Source of the DNA: Saccharomycopsis malanga
Lineage: Eukaryota > Ascomycota > Saccharomycetes > Ascoideales > Saccharomycopsidaceae
Assembly (NCBI GenBank): GCA_004014935.1
Contig: CP025324.1
Location: forward strand, 1,364,001 to 1,428,000
Direction of reading: 5' to 3'
DNA length: 64,000 nt
Shown: positions 1 to 9,646 of the stretch, piece after piece
Layout of the letters: every line of letters starts with the position of its first letter
Position numbering within the stretch: the stretch's first letter is position 1
Program-made: the position numbers and the translations under genes
Notes under the pieces: generated by a model
Seen by the model: only the letters and a program-made list of their open reading frames with translations
What the model was told of the DNA's origin: nothing
The model's database searches: none

Positions 1-56
1 TAAAATGAGTGTTAAAATAATATAATGGATACTAGGCTTGAAGTAAACTAAAATTT

Positions 57-161
<105 letters not shown>

Positions 162-324
162 TGCATATTATAACAACTTATATATTAATACTCTTCAATC
201 TTTATACTTTGGAAAACATTCTTTATTATTTACTCTTTGTATTGTTAGTTGTCCTCTTTCTGTTATCAGTTGTTTACCTATTTTTGGCCTACCTAATATA
301 TTTATTATTTATAGCCATTTATTA

Positions 325-369
325 CCAAACTGATATTGACTGGGCTCGAAATATAAACTATTATTAATA
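325..369 (+). mobile_element. SINE tail fragment (family 1)
   Basis: Contains CTGATATTGACTGGGCTCG, then AAATATAA and a short TTA-rich end, which matches the 3' end of the family-1 SINE at 42.7 and 63.5 kb. Only the tail is present, as expected for a 5'-truncated copy. The small open frame across 161-367 is low-complexity and not gene-like. Confidence 0.7.
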
Positions 370-413
370 TAGCCATTTACTACGCCTCGTTAGGAGAAGT
401 CGCTTAGCCGATG

Positions 414-444
414 TTAGCCGGTGGTGTCCATGATTAACCGGTGG
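414..444. promoter_or_regulatory. Paired TTARCCGGTGG sites upstream of GOR1-like gene
   Basis: TTAGCCGGTGG (414-424) and TTAACCGGTGG (434-444) are direct repeats exactly 20 bp apart, about 100 bp upstream of the start codon at 544. Two helical turns of spacing suggests a regulator bound on one face of the DNA. The factor is unknown; CCGG cores occur in sites of zinc-cluster regulators, but this assignment is inference. Confidence 0.35.
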
Positions 445-543
445 AAAACTTTCCGAAGATGGGGTTAACGAAGTGCCATATAATAGAGAGGCTAAATCCA
501 GTTATTCAACAGAAGAGATTTTCGAGACATATAGTGAACAAGG

Positions 544-1742
544 ATGGTCGAGATAACAAGCAAACCAAAGGTGTTGATCGCACTTGGATGTGAGGATCTT
601 CCTGAATACAGTGAGTTTGAGAAGCGATTTGAGTGTATAGTAAGTAAGACACTGAAAAACCCCCTGTTTATTGTTGCTTAAGCGAGCCTGCAAAAAGCCT
701 CGGGAAAGCTACTTTCTGGAAGACATAGACTAACAAGCAGCCTTTTACTTCCCACAGCAGGGAAGAGCTCATAGAGGATTTCCGGACAAAGTACAGTGAC
801 ATTGACGGGATATATGCCGGGTGGCTACCGTTAGTTCCGGGGAGATTTGACACTGATTTGGTGGAGAATGTGCCTGACAGCTTGAAAATCATAGCTGTCA
901 GCAGTGCCGGCTACGATGTCTACGATGTAGAGGCTCTTAAAAGAAAAGGTGTTGTTGTAACCAATGTTCTGTCTATCAATACATCCAATGAGGATGTTGC
1001 GGACACCGCCTTGTACCTCACCTTGGCCAGTTTTCGTTTTTACCCCATGTTCCAACGAGCATTCCGGGCCGAAAAACACACCTCCCGGGCCAGAGACCGG
1101 TTGCAGACGAAGACATTCCAATACAGTGTAGGGAAATCTGGGGCCGATATTGTGCCCGGGTTTAGCTTTGGCCACATTGCTGGGGGGGAAACCGCCATTT
1201 CTCCCCGGGGGAAAAACGCAGCCATTATTGGCTTTGGTGCCATTGGAAGAGCTTGTGCTGACAGGTTACATGCCATTGGTATGAATATACATTATACCAA
1301 ACGAAGACCTTTGGAAAAACACCAAGTCCCGCCTTATCCAGCAAAATTCCATGAATCTTTGGAATCTATTCTTCCTGTTGCTGACGTCGTAGTGCTCTGC
1401 GTTCCTGGACTGCCGGAAAATGTAGACTTGATCAATGACAAGACCATTGCTCTTTTGCCAGACAAGGGAGCCAGAATTGTCAATGTTGGCAGAGGGGTTG
1501 TTGTCAATGAAGCTTCTTTGCTCAAAGGCTTGTCAGACGGTCGCGTCATCAGCGCTGGCTTGGACGTTTATCAACATGAACCATATGTAAATGAACAACT
1601 TTTAAACCGTGAGGACGTGGTATTGTTGCCTCATATTGGCTCCTCAACCGCAGAGGTGTTCAAAAATAGTAAAACTATAGCATTGGATCAGATCAAACAG
1701 TTGTTGTTGGACCACCAAACTCCAGACCATATTTGTTTATAA
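544..1742 (+). CDS. GOR1: D-isomer-specific 2-hydroxyacid dehydrogenase (glyoxylate/hydroxypyruvate reductase), one intron
   Basis: NAD(P)H-dependent reduction of glyoxylate or related 2-keto acids. Seen: the C-terminal exon carries the Rossmann motif GFGAIGRACADRL, the family arginine in NVGRGVVV, the glutamate in GLDVYQHEP and the histidine in LLPHIGSST, the usual catalytic R-E-H set. The long open frame starts only at 858, missing the N-terminal substrate domain. That domain is supplied by exon 1 (544-639, beginning MVEITSKPKVLIALG) and by extending exon 2 to 741. Intron 640-740: GTAAGT donor, ACTAAC branch point at 729-734 and CAG acceptor only a few bases later; both junctions are phase 0. 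The spliced product is about 365 aa, the usual size for the family. Known: yeast Gor1 is a glyoxylate reductase. Substrate choice cannot be read from sequence, so a sister family member is possible. Confidence 0.85.
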
Positions 1743-2589
1743 ATGTGCATTTTTCATTATCAGATGGATGTCTGGATATAAATCTGTTCCTAGTATTACA
1801 TTAGCTCAAAATGCATTTGAATTGTTTTATTAGTTACAATGTACGATAATTATATAGCCACTAAGCAAATGGGTACCTCTTAAACAAAACGCAGTATTTA
1901 AAGCTATTCCCCTATAAAGGGACAGTCAAGTGTAGCATGTGTTTCCGTCCAGTCAAAACAGCTTATTGAAGATTGTCTATATATTATAGTCATTGACCTG
2001 GCGCCTCCCAGGACATTTCTCATGCCTCACCTTCAAGCCCAGCCAAAATACCAATTTTGTTTAGGTATTTTCAATGTATTTTTTAGCAAAAAAGGTCCAA
2101 AGACATGTATTATTCCGTAAAAATGTGCACTATACCTAGTATAATTGAGATCCAAAGCAGCAGAAGTATACTGAAGGTACTTGGCGTACGCAGGCAACGC
2201 TATAAAGTGATGAGTACAGTTTTAATAGATGCCCCAAGCTTTAACTGTAGCAATTAAACATAGTTGTTGTAACAGTAAAATTAGGTATTATTATAAATAT
2301 ACACTTGAATAGTTGTTTGAGAAAACGTTTTTATAGATTTACGTTTTCATTCTGAGTTAGCTACCCCAAGTCAAATAGAAACCAATCCAGCCAGCAAATA
2401 TATTGGAAAATAGCTATACAGAAGGAAGGTTCTGATATAGCTGGTAAAACGAATGAAAGAAGAGACTGCGAAACCTACTAATATCTGCCAATACCCACAG
2501 CCTAAGCGAAAAGGTGCTATTTTCAATATGAAAGGATTAGAAGCATATAATAGAGACTTGTAGGACTCTCAGGGTATGCACACTAAACA
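1743..2589. other. Intergenic, no gene seen
   Basis: AT-rich sequence between the GOR1-like gene and the decayed heat-shock gene. I see no open frame with family signatures, no tRNA and no clear repeat. Confidence 0.6.
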
Positions 2590-3650
2590 TCAAATGGAGA
2601 CCAAAGTGATCACACTTCTCAGACAAGAAGCAGCAACGGCGGTTCTGCCAATTATGGTTATGCTGTTGGACCTGAGCGTCGGGACCCTCAACATCCAAAC
2701 TATTTTCAGTAGAGTTCAAGGCTATTCCACACACGCAGGGTTTATGTATAAACAACATTCCTATTCTTATTACGAGAATGATGAAGAATGAAGAAGTTTA
2801 TACATTGAATGACGTGTTGAGTTTGATCAACAGACATCAAAGCCAACATTCTGAAACGTATAGTCAATGATTGGATCCGTCACGACCAACAGGTCAACGA
2901 AATAAGATTGCCTCTGGGCAAAAACAAGCAGAACAATTAGCCAAAGTTGTGGCTAGAGAGGAAGATGTAAATGATGAATTGCAAAGACAAAAATAGCAGT
3001 AACAAAAACAAGCCGGCGTAGCTGCAAAAAGTAGACAATGTGATTTTACTGATTTGATCAGAGAAGCATTATTGGCTGGTGATGAAGAAAATGTTAAAGC
3101 TTTCAAAACAGATGAGAAATCAACTGCAACTTCACTATATACAAGTGCTACTGGTTCTTTGGCCAACTCAAAAAGCAAAAAACCAGAGTTATAAAGAAAG
3201 AATTCATTTAAAAAACCAGCAAAAGTGCTTTCTTTTCATTTGTCTTGGCCCATTGCAAGTTTCTCAGCTGCAATTGGATTCCAATTTGCCATTCTCGCCT
3301 CAAGTAGACATTTATGATAAGCCTGACTCGTCTAAGGTTGTTCTTGCTTTGCCAGGTGTTTTTGAATCATCCTTTGAAGTTGCTTTCCACCACACATATC
3401 ATGAATTGTTCATTAGAGAATCTGCTATAAGACAAGTTGGTTTTTAAAGACAAGGCAGATGAGTCTGAGGTTTGAAATCAATTTTGATTTACTTGAATAT
3501 TCCCAATCTTGCCAAAAGTCAAAGGAATTAAAGTTAAATAATTGAATGGTTTGCTTGATGTTTTTATTCGAAAGTTGCCAAAGAATCAAGAGGATGTTGA
3601 ACTCAAAAGGAGAGTTACTATTGAGGAGGTTGAAGATGGTCTTAACAAGA
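2590..3650 (+). pseudogene. Decayed HSP42-like small heat-shock protein gene
   Basis: Two conserved pieces of the HSP20 alpha-crystallin domain are readable in different frames. One, at about 3286-3425, reads FSPQVDIYDKPDSSKVVLAL then PGVFESSFEVAFHHTYHEL. The other, at about 3545-3645, reads NGLLDVFIRKLPKN then KRRVTIEEVED. Both line up in order with the alpha-crystallin domain of yeast Hsp42 (known: FSPEVNVYDTEDTY start, NGLLQIKVPK and KKRIAIEEIPDEE end). Upstream, 2600-3180 gives a Q/N/K-rich, low-complexity frame interrupted by several stops and frame changes, matching the long disordered N-terminus of Hsp42. The gene is clearly broken. Whether an intact copy exists elsewhere cannot be told from this window. 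I am sure of the HSP20 identity and less sure of the exact 5' limit. Confidence 0.7.
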
Positions 3651-3812
3651 TGTGATCAATACTGCCAAGTAATTGTAATAGTGGTATTGATAATAATAAT
3701 CTACTATATTTCTTGGAAAGTATTTTCACAACAAAAAATTATCAAAGAATTATCAAAGAATTACGAGCATGTAGTAAAGACTTGTACACTGCCAGGATAT
3801 GTAAAATCAACA

Positions 3813-5186
3813 TCAAACGTGGAGATCAAAGTGATCAACGCCAATCTGAGTTAAAATGTGTCGGTTTTCCAATAACCACATTGCAATTCTCTGGCCCGCT
3901 TTTTTCTTATTGGTGTCAATACAAGAGGCGACCTCTGCGCCATTTACTAAGAAGCTGACCATGATGGAGCTGTCGCTGATTTTTTTGTTGGTATACGTGG
4001 GCGGAGGCAATTTGTTTTTGCTGAACAAGACGTTAATTTGTTCCTTGGCTGTCTTGTCGAGGACTTGCTCCGGCAAAGGGTAGAGTCTTTGTGGGATTAT
4101 TCTACGGTTTAGTAGGTCTTTGACACCATCTGAAAGAAGACTTGTATGGAGTGGTCTTACCAAGGACTCTGGTTCTTTATATGTGGCTTCAACTAGGGTA
4201 CCTGTCAGGAGTGAGGATGGGTTATCCAATCTGGTAGGACGGTTACGGGTAAGAACCAAACTAGCTTCTGAGGGTACAAGACAAGATGTGATGAGCTCCT
4301 TGCTGTTTTGCAATGCGTCTTTGGCAGCATTTTGACGTGCTTCACTATAAGTTGGTCCAGTGCCTTTACCTATTCTTTTACTGGCAAGCGTGCACTCCAC
4401 ACTATAATCTGCATCTTGTTCAACGGTTCTGTAGATTGGCTGGTGTGGGTCTACATAAGCTGAAAGCTGGGCCACATGGTCATGGATAGCAGATAGCTCG
4501 GTGCTGTTGTCTATATTTGTGAGGTTCACATTCTTTAATATGGGATCCAACAAGATTTGAAGCCAAGCTCTAATCAACGAGTAGTCACAGCCGGATTCTT
4601 TGGCCAAAGCACCTACGTAAGCAACAAAGACATCACTAGATGCCCGTGCTGCTTTGACAGGGTCTAATTTCTTTTCAGAAACATCAAAGTTGTATTCTTT
4701 GGAAAACTGTACTAAATTTTCATTGGACACCACCATGTTTCTAAGAGCTTGCAATTTTGAACTGGAAATATCACGGAAACATCCATAAATAAGCTGGGTC
4801 GTTATGGTGCTCAAAACAGACTCGCCTAGAACCACCAACTGCTCGTTGCTTTCAGAAGCTGGAAAGGAAAAACAGTGCTTAAATACCACTCCAAACAATT
4901 CCAGATCTTGGATCAACGGAAGCCGTGGTGGATACTTGACATGATTCTGCTGTACGTATTGCTTCACATGATGCCTGCTTATCACATTCTCATTGATATC
5001 CTCATACTGGCGACTGATCTTCTCTACATCGACCACACTGCCAGAATCTACACTATCCAACTTGATAATCTCGTCAAATATAGGCACATGGCCCGCAGAA
5101 TATAAACTTTTTAATGCCACTGCAGCCCGGACCTTGACCCGCTCACCAAGAATACCCAATTTGGCATCTTCACTGCTCTTACACAT
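3813..5186 (-). CDS. RNase III/Dicer-like paralog with degenerate catalytic site (predicted pseudoenzyme)
   Basis: 457 aa with the same architecture as its neighbour at 6021: N-terminal helical domain, RNase III domain and two dsRNA-binding domains. The RNase III signature, NERLEFLGDS in active enzymes, reads NEQLVVLGES at residues about 114-123, and DVFEAYVGA reads DVFVAYVGA at about 185-193. Set against E. coli RNase III, the residues matching E41, D45 and E117 are V, E and V; only those matching E38 and D114 remain. Loss of the last glutamate, a metal ligand, should abolish cleavage. The first dsRBD also lost the basic helix (GTGPTYSEAR versus GTGKNKKEAR), while the second keeps NKKKAGQRIA. 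The homologous N-terminal frame continues upstream to an ATG at 5303, broken by a TAA at 5214-5216, so the product either starts at 5186 and lacks part of the dimerisation region, or needs read-through. The rest of the long frame is open, so it looks kept rather than dead. Confidence 0.85.
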   Translation of the reverse strand: MCKSSEDAKLGILGERVKVRAAVALKSLYSAGHVPIFDEIIKLDSVDSGSVVDVEKISRQYEDINENVISRHHVKQYVQQNHVKYPPRLPLIQDLELFGVVFKHCFSFPASESNEQLVVLGESVLSTITTQLIYGCFRDISSSKLQALRNMVVSNENLVQFSKEYNFDVSEKKLDPVKAARASSDVFVAYVGALAKESGCDYSLIRAWLQILLDPILKNVNLTNIDNSTELSAIHDHVAQLSAYVDPHQPIYRTVEQDADYSVECTLASKRIGKGTGPTYSEARQNAAKDALQNSKELITSCLVPSEASLVLTRNRPTRLDNPSSLLTGTLVEATYKEPESLVRPLHTSLLSDGVKDLLNRRIIPQRLYPLPEQVLDKTAKEQINVLFSKNKLPPPTYTNKKISDSSIMVSFLVNGAEVASCIDTNKKKAGQRIAMWLLENRHILTQIGVDHFDLHV

Positions 5187-6020
5187 CTCATTAAACTCTT
5201 CTTCATTCAGTACTTACTTCACTATCTGATTCACCGTCTTCTGAAGTCTCGTCACCCAATGCTCAAATTGCACCAATTTTTCAGCTTCTATCATTACTGT
5301 CATATCTCCACCAGCACCTCACTTGTCCCCTTATACTCGTATATCATAATTATCCAATCTTTCACACTCTGTAAATTGCCATTTACCATTCCTCCCATAT
5401 ATATATATATATACACACCTTCATCATGTAGCATGCATGAAAGATGCAAGTATCAGCTGACAGAGGCACCATGTTGCATAGACAGTATATAGTATGGTTG
5501 AGATAGAGATACGAAGAAGGCAGGATGAGATATACCATTGTATATGTCTGTGTGTATTGATTGGCTATCTGTTAGGAGTTGATTGCTTTTTCAATATGCA
5601 TTGGAGAACTGTTTTGGTTCTGATATAGACTTGGATAGGCCTTTAGTGTAGACATCTGATTTATATAGTGCATAATCATATTATTTAGAGTATGGTAAAC
5701 AATTCATTAATTAAAGTATGGTAAATAGTTGTTATGGAAAAAACAACCCGAATACAATAATTTTTTCATATAAAGCTTTTAAAATATATAGATGCATATA
5801 TTGAGGGCTTGAAATATTCAGTTATGAATTTTTGATAATATACTATTGATCTTTCTCACTTTTCAACGTTCATTAGTTGCAAGTTTTCAACATTACACCC
5901 AGTCTTGTGAAAACAGGCTTCAAATAATCACTTCCTTAATCTGGCAGTTTATAGAAAATTGACCTCAGGAAACATTATTTCCTTACAAACTTAATAAGCA
6001 CTTCCGTAGGTAAACGGTTA
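5187..6020. other. Intergenic between the two RNase III genes
   Basis: The first part (5187-5303) holds the upstream minus-strand extension of the paralog, with a stop at 5214-5216. The rest is AT-rich, includes a short TA/CA run near 5399-5418, and probably serves as promoter for the gene at 3813 and 3' region for the gene at 6021. No other gene is seen. Confidence 0.6.
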
Positions 6021-7634
6021 CTATACAGCACCTTTCGACTTTTTACTAAACCCCTCCAGTAACTTTTTGACCAACTGTTTCTGTTTCAAGACCCACATTG
6101 CCAAGCTGGTTTTCCCCTGACTCTCGTTTTCTGCCAAACAATACGCAATGTCCTGGCCTTTTACTGCAAAGGTAATTTTCACTCTTCCGGGGCCTTCTGA
6201 AACTGTTCTGAAAGAAGGCAATGGGATTTTGTTTTTGAAGAACAAGGAGTCCAATTTATCTTTTGCAGAGGCATCTAGTTTGGAGTTTGGGACTGGGGCC
6301 ACTATTTTGATGTCGATATCTAATTTTGCACGCTTTTGTCCTTGCTGGGGTTTTCCTTGTAAAGGTCTTTTCTGCGGTTCTTCCTGTAACGGTTTTTTCT
6401 GGGGTTCTTCCTGTAATGGTTTTTTCTGGGGTTCTTCCAGTGAGACTTTTTTGCCAGTTTCTACGCTTGATTCTTTGGGTATACTTTTTCTTATCAAGTA
6501 ATATTTGTTGACCAAATCCCTGTGATTTTCCAAGGCGTCTCTGGCGGCCCGGTTTCTTGCTTCCTTTTTGTTTTTACCAGTTCCGGAGCCCAAGACGTCA
6601 TTGTTCATGGAAACCGTGGCGGTGAAGCTCAGATCGGTGGCACTGAAACTGTATTTTGGAGGGTTTTTTGCATAACCGATCAAAGAGTACAAGTCTTCAG
6701 CATAATTGAGTTTTAGCATGTCGGTAAGAGAAGACAGACTTTTACCAGACTGGGAGTTTAAATAAGAATTAATAAATGGCGATTTTTCAATGTATTTTTT
6801 TATTGTAGGCATTGATAGTAACATTAGCCAATGTTTGATATGGGCATAAGTTTTGTCATTTGATTCTAAAACCAATGCTCCTACATAGGCTTCGAAAACA
6901 TCGGCGTATCGTTTGTTAAAAACGTTGGACTCGGTCCTTTTGATGGTCTCGGCTATTTGGAGTTTATTTCCCAACTGGTACGTCTTTGACCAGGCGACCA
7001 ACTGGGTGTTGCAAACAAGACTGCTTCTGAGAACCGAAAGCTCGCCTTCGTCCATCATGGGGAACCATTGAAAGATAATGTCCGTGACCAAGGTGTTTAG
7101 ATAGGAATCGCCTAGAAACTCCAATCTTTCGTTGGATAGAGCCAACCGTTCGATTTTGCTGAGCTGTGGGTCAGACATAGACCGATGGGTGTAAACCCTA
7201 GTCAATAACGATTGTTTTTTGATTTTAGGCAATGGAGGTGGATATAAGCCCTCGTTGTCTGCCAAAAATCGCATTACATCCTTAGTGTCGTCATCTGGAC
7301 GGGAATACACTACAGTTTTATCGGTTCCTACATTCATGTCACCTATGGAAATACTATCGGTTAAGGCTGGATTGAAACTTCGCACATCATCAAACAACGA
7401 CAATTTGCCTGCATTATACAACTCCTTAAGTGCCACTGCCAACTTGATCTGCGGATTGTTCATCAACAAATTGCGACTCACCGTGTTGTTCTCTGTATTC
7501 TTGATTATGTCAGTCAACTCCTCAGCATCAGGCGAAAGCTCCAAAATTCGGCTAATGGACTCCCGGAAAGATGTAATCGCATGAGTAAGACTATATAATG
7601 ACGACTCTTCTATCCGTTTTTTCTGAAACGACAT
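6021..7634 (-). CDS. RNT1: RNase III with two dsRNA-binding domains (Rnt1/budding-yeast Dicer type)
   Basis: Cleaves double-stranded RNA. From the start at 7634 (MSFQKKRIEE) it is 537 aa. The same frame is open to an upstream ATG at 7760, but those 42 residues are repetitive (see the 7671-7723 repeat), so the internal start is preferred. Seen: N-terminal domain (LAVALKELYNAG); intact RNase III signature NERLEFLGDS at about 167-176 and DVFEAYVGA at about 245-253, so every catalytic acid is present; first dsRBD with GSGTGKNKKEARNRAARDAL; a linker of repeated EEPQKKPLQ units; and a C-terminal second dsRBD-like fold. Known: S. cerevisiae Rnt1 has one dsRBD, whereas budding-yeast Dcr1 has one RNase III domain and two dsRBDs, and in Candida albicans one such protein does both jobs. 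I infer a Dcr1-type enzyme that may also process rRNA and snoRNA precursors. DCR1 would be an equally fair name. Confidence 0.88.
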   Translation of the reverse strand: MSFQKKRIEESSLYSLTHAITSFRESISRILELSPDAEELTDIIKNTENNTVSRNLLMNNPQIKLAVALKELYNAGKLSLFDDVRSFNPALTDSISIGDMNVGTDKTVVYSRPDDDTKDVMRFLADNEGLYPPPLPKIKKQSLLTRVYTHRSMSDPQLSKIERLALSNERLEFLGDSYLNTLVTDIIFQWFPMMDEGELSVLRSSLVCNTQLVAWSKTYQLGNKLQIAETIKRTESNVFNKRYADVFEAYVGALVLESNDKTYAHIKHWLMLLSMPTIKKYIEKSPFINSYLNSQSGKSLSSLTDMLKLNYAEDLYSLIGYAKNPPKYSFSATDLSFTATVSMNNDVLGSGTGKNKKEARNRAARDALENHRDLVNKYYLIRKSIPKESSVETGKKVSLEEPQKKPLQEEPQKKPLQEEPQKRPLQGKPQQGQKRAKLDIDIKIVAPVPNSKLDASAKDKLDSLFFKNKIPLPSFRTVSEGPGRVKITFAVKGQDIAYCLAENESQGKTSLAMWVLKQKQLVKKLLEGFSKKSKGAV

Positions 7635-7670
7635 CTTGAGTATTACCACTTTGGTATTTCGTATACTTTG

Positions 7671-7723
7671 AAGCAACCGCCGTGGCATCACCTCGTGTAG
7701 TTTCAAGCAACCGCCGTGGCATC
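7671..7723. repeat. Direct repeat in RNase III leader
   Basis: The 19-bp core AAGCAACCGCCGTGGCATC occurs at 7671-7689 and again at 7705-7723, 34 bp apart, in the 5' leader of the active RNase III gene. The frame stays open through it, so a longer N-terminus cannot be ruled out. It is GC-rich against its surroundings. Confidence 0.8.
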
Positions 7724-7760
7724 GCGTCGTAATATCTTTAAACTTTTTCAATTTGCTCAT

Positions 7761-8454
7761 TCCTCAGCGCACCTGAAAAAGATTTACATCAATTAACCGA
7801 TGATAACAATTGGTTTGCATAGCAAAGCTTGTTGATTCCATTGGAAGAAAATATTAATATATAGCGTCTAGAGTAATGTGGGTTCTATCATTTTATTCAA
7901 GTTTGTAGTTTAACAGGGAGTATCTTCAAGTGAGTTTATTATCCAGCCTGTGTTCAGGTTGATACTAAATATTATAAGGGATATATTGGGGTTTCCTCAA
8001 TAACATACGATTTTTTTTGAACTGTAGAGTGTGTTTTGTGATGAATAATGTGTATTCTGTGATTAATAGTATGTATTTTGCCAGAAATGGCGTGTATATA
8101 GGTTATTAATATATAGCAGGCGTAAAGGTTATTATTGTAAAGATTTATCCAATAGAATGATTCAACCTTTTCAATCAGGGGGGCATAAAAGCAAATTGAC
8201 TACCATCTTTCTTGATTGAACGCTATTATAATTCTTTTGACAGTAGAAGGTAATTGTATAAATCTTATATTTCCAACTCCGTATTCACGCGACAAACAAC
8301 AATCAATACACCTATATACGTATTGATTTCTCTTGATCATAATCAATCATCTTATTTAAATTCTTACAACAAACTTTAACTTGGTGTGTTTTGGAGAAAA
8401 CCGAGAAAGTATCAAATTATATGGGTGGCATTCAGTTTGAATCAGATCTATGGA
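7761..8454. other. Intergenic, no gene seen
   Basis: AT-rich 5' flank of the RNase III gene. No open frame, RNA gene or recognised repeat was found. Confidence 0.55.
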
Positions 8455-8945
8455 GTTTGATTGTTAAATATACTAATATTTCTACCAAATGATAAGAAGA
8501 TTCACAGTGTAATTCGAATCATAAACATTTTAGTGAAAAATAGTGCAAGTTTGTATTTGATATACGATTCAACACGTCAGTAGATGTATATTGGTATTTT
8601 TGATATGAAAATAGTCATTATAATGTTATGAGTAGCGTTTATTATCATAAATAATTATAACTTTTTATTTTAATAGGTCTTGTTAATCGGCTGGATGCTC
8701 ATTTCTTCTGCTAGCCAGAAACAATTCTATTGAAGAAAACTATACTAGGTTTGTAATATATTTTAGTATAGTTATTATAAAGTATATCTCTACTAAAAGA
8801 TAAGATTGACATTATAATTTATTTCATGAACAATTAAGTGAAAAATAATGCGAGTTTGTATTTAATATACGATTCAACACGTCAATAGGTGTATATTATT
8901 TTTGATATGAAAATAGTCATTATAATGTTATGAGTAGCGTTTAAA
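8455..8945. repeat. Two direct copies of a noncoding unit, about 300 bp apart
   Basis: The segment ending TATACGATTCAACACGTCA, then a TTTTTGATATGAAAATAG stretch and ATAATGTTATGAGTAGCGTTT, occurs at about 8525-8632 and again at about 8835-8943 with few changes. Weaker similarity extends further upstream (ACTAATATTTCTACCAAA-like start), giving a unit of about 180-190 bp. No coding potential. Confidence 0.8.
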
Positions 8946-9159
8946 ATAATATCTTACATTTCGAGCCCAGTAAATATTAGTTTCATATAATGCGCTGTGC
9001 TTAAATGGACTTGGTAAGACCCAATCATGTCCTGTTGGTCATAATCTTCTCACTCGTCTTCGTGTTAATTCTTTTTCGCTTCTGCGAGAGTATTATTTGC
9101 TATCCTGCCAGTCTTTTTTCTCTTCTATATAGTACTAACCCCTGAGCCATACGGCCCAA
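8944..9159 (-). mobile_element. SINE-like copy (family 1), near full length
   Basis: On the minus strand the head reads TGGGCCGTATGGCTCAGGGG, close to the tRNA-like A-box head of the family, followed by an AGAAGAGAAAAAAGAC-type segment. It ends with TTACCAAGTCCATTT, a degraded CGCGTATATACGAAACT segment, CTGGGCTCGAAATGTAAGA and TATT. The order matches the long copy at 56.9-57.4 kb. Confidence 0.75.
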
Positions 9160-9646
9160 GGACTCTCTAAATAAATAATAATAATTAATTGTTGAAAAAT
9201 CCCGTATAGAAGCAAAAAGTTCTTCTTATACTGAACGCGGAAATACATTAAAATCCATCAAAAGTTTAAGCCCCACTGATACTAACAATCACCAGCTCAG
9301 TTTCCTTACATTTACTTGTATATTACTATAACATGTATTGCCTAGCTAACATTGCTAGAGAGTATTGAAAAAAATAAGCAGATGCTCCACTATAACATAT
9401 AAAAAAATCACATTGAAGCAGGAATTTAGATAACAAAGAAAAAAGACAAGTCAAAGGCCATCCAGGGGTTTATAAAAATATCATGTCCTTTGATTGGATA
9501 ATTGGAAAAATGCAGGATTTATTGTTTTAAAGGTCGGCAGTTTCAAACTGGAATGACTATACTTTAGTAATGGGTGATGAAAACACACATGAGTGACGTA
9601 CGTGGCTCATGATAAAGTATTATTTTGAGAGCTACGACTTATTGAC
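9160..9646. other. Intergenic 3' of COX4, no gene seen
   Basis: AT-rich, with A-runs and no recognisable gene. It borders the SINE on one side and the 3' end of COX4 on the other. Confidence 0.5.

Noticed and set aside
5187-5230. Intron explaining the TAA upstream of the pseudo-Dicer
   Set aside because: A GTAAGT occurs, but no TACTAAC branch point or acceptor follows within a plausible distance that keeps the homologous residues.
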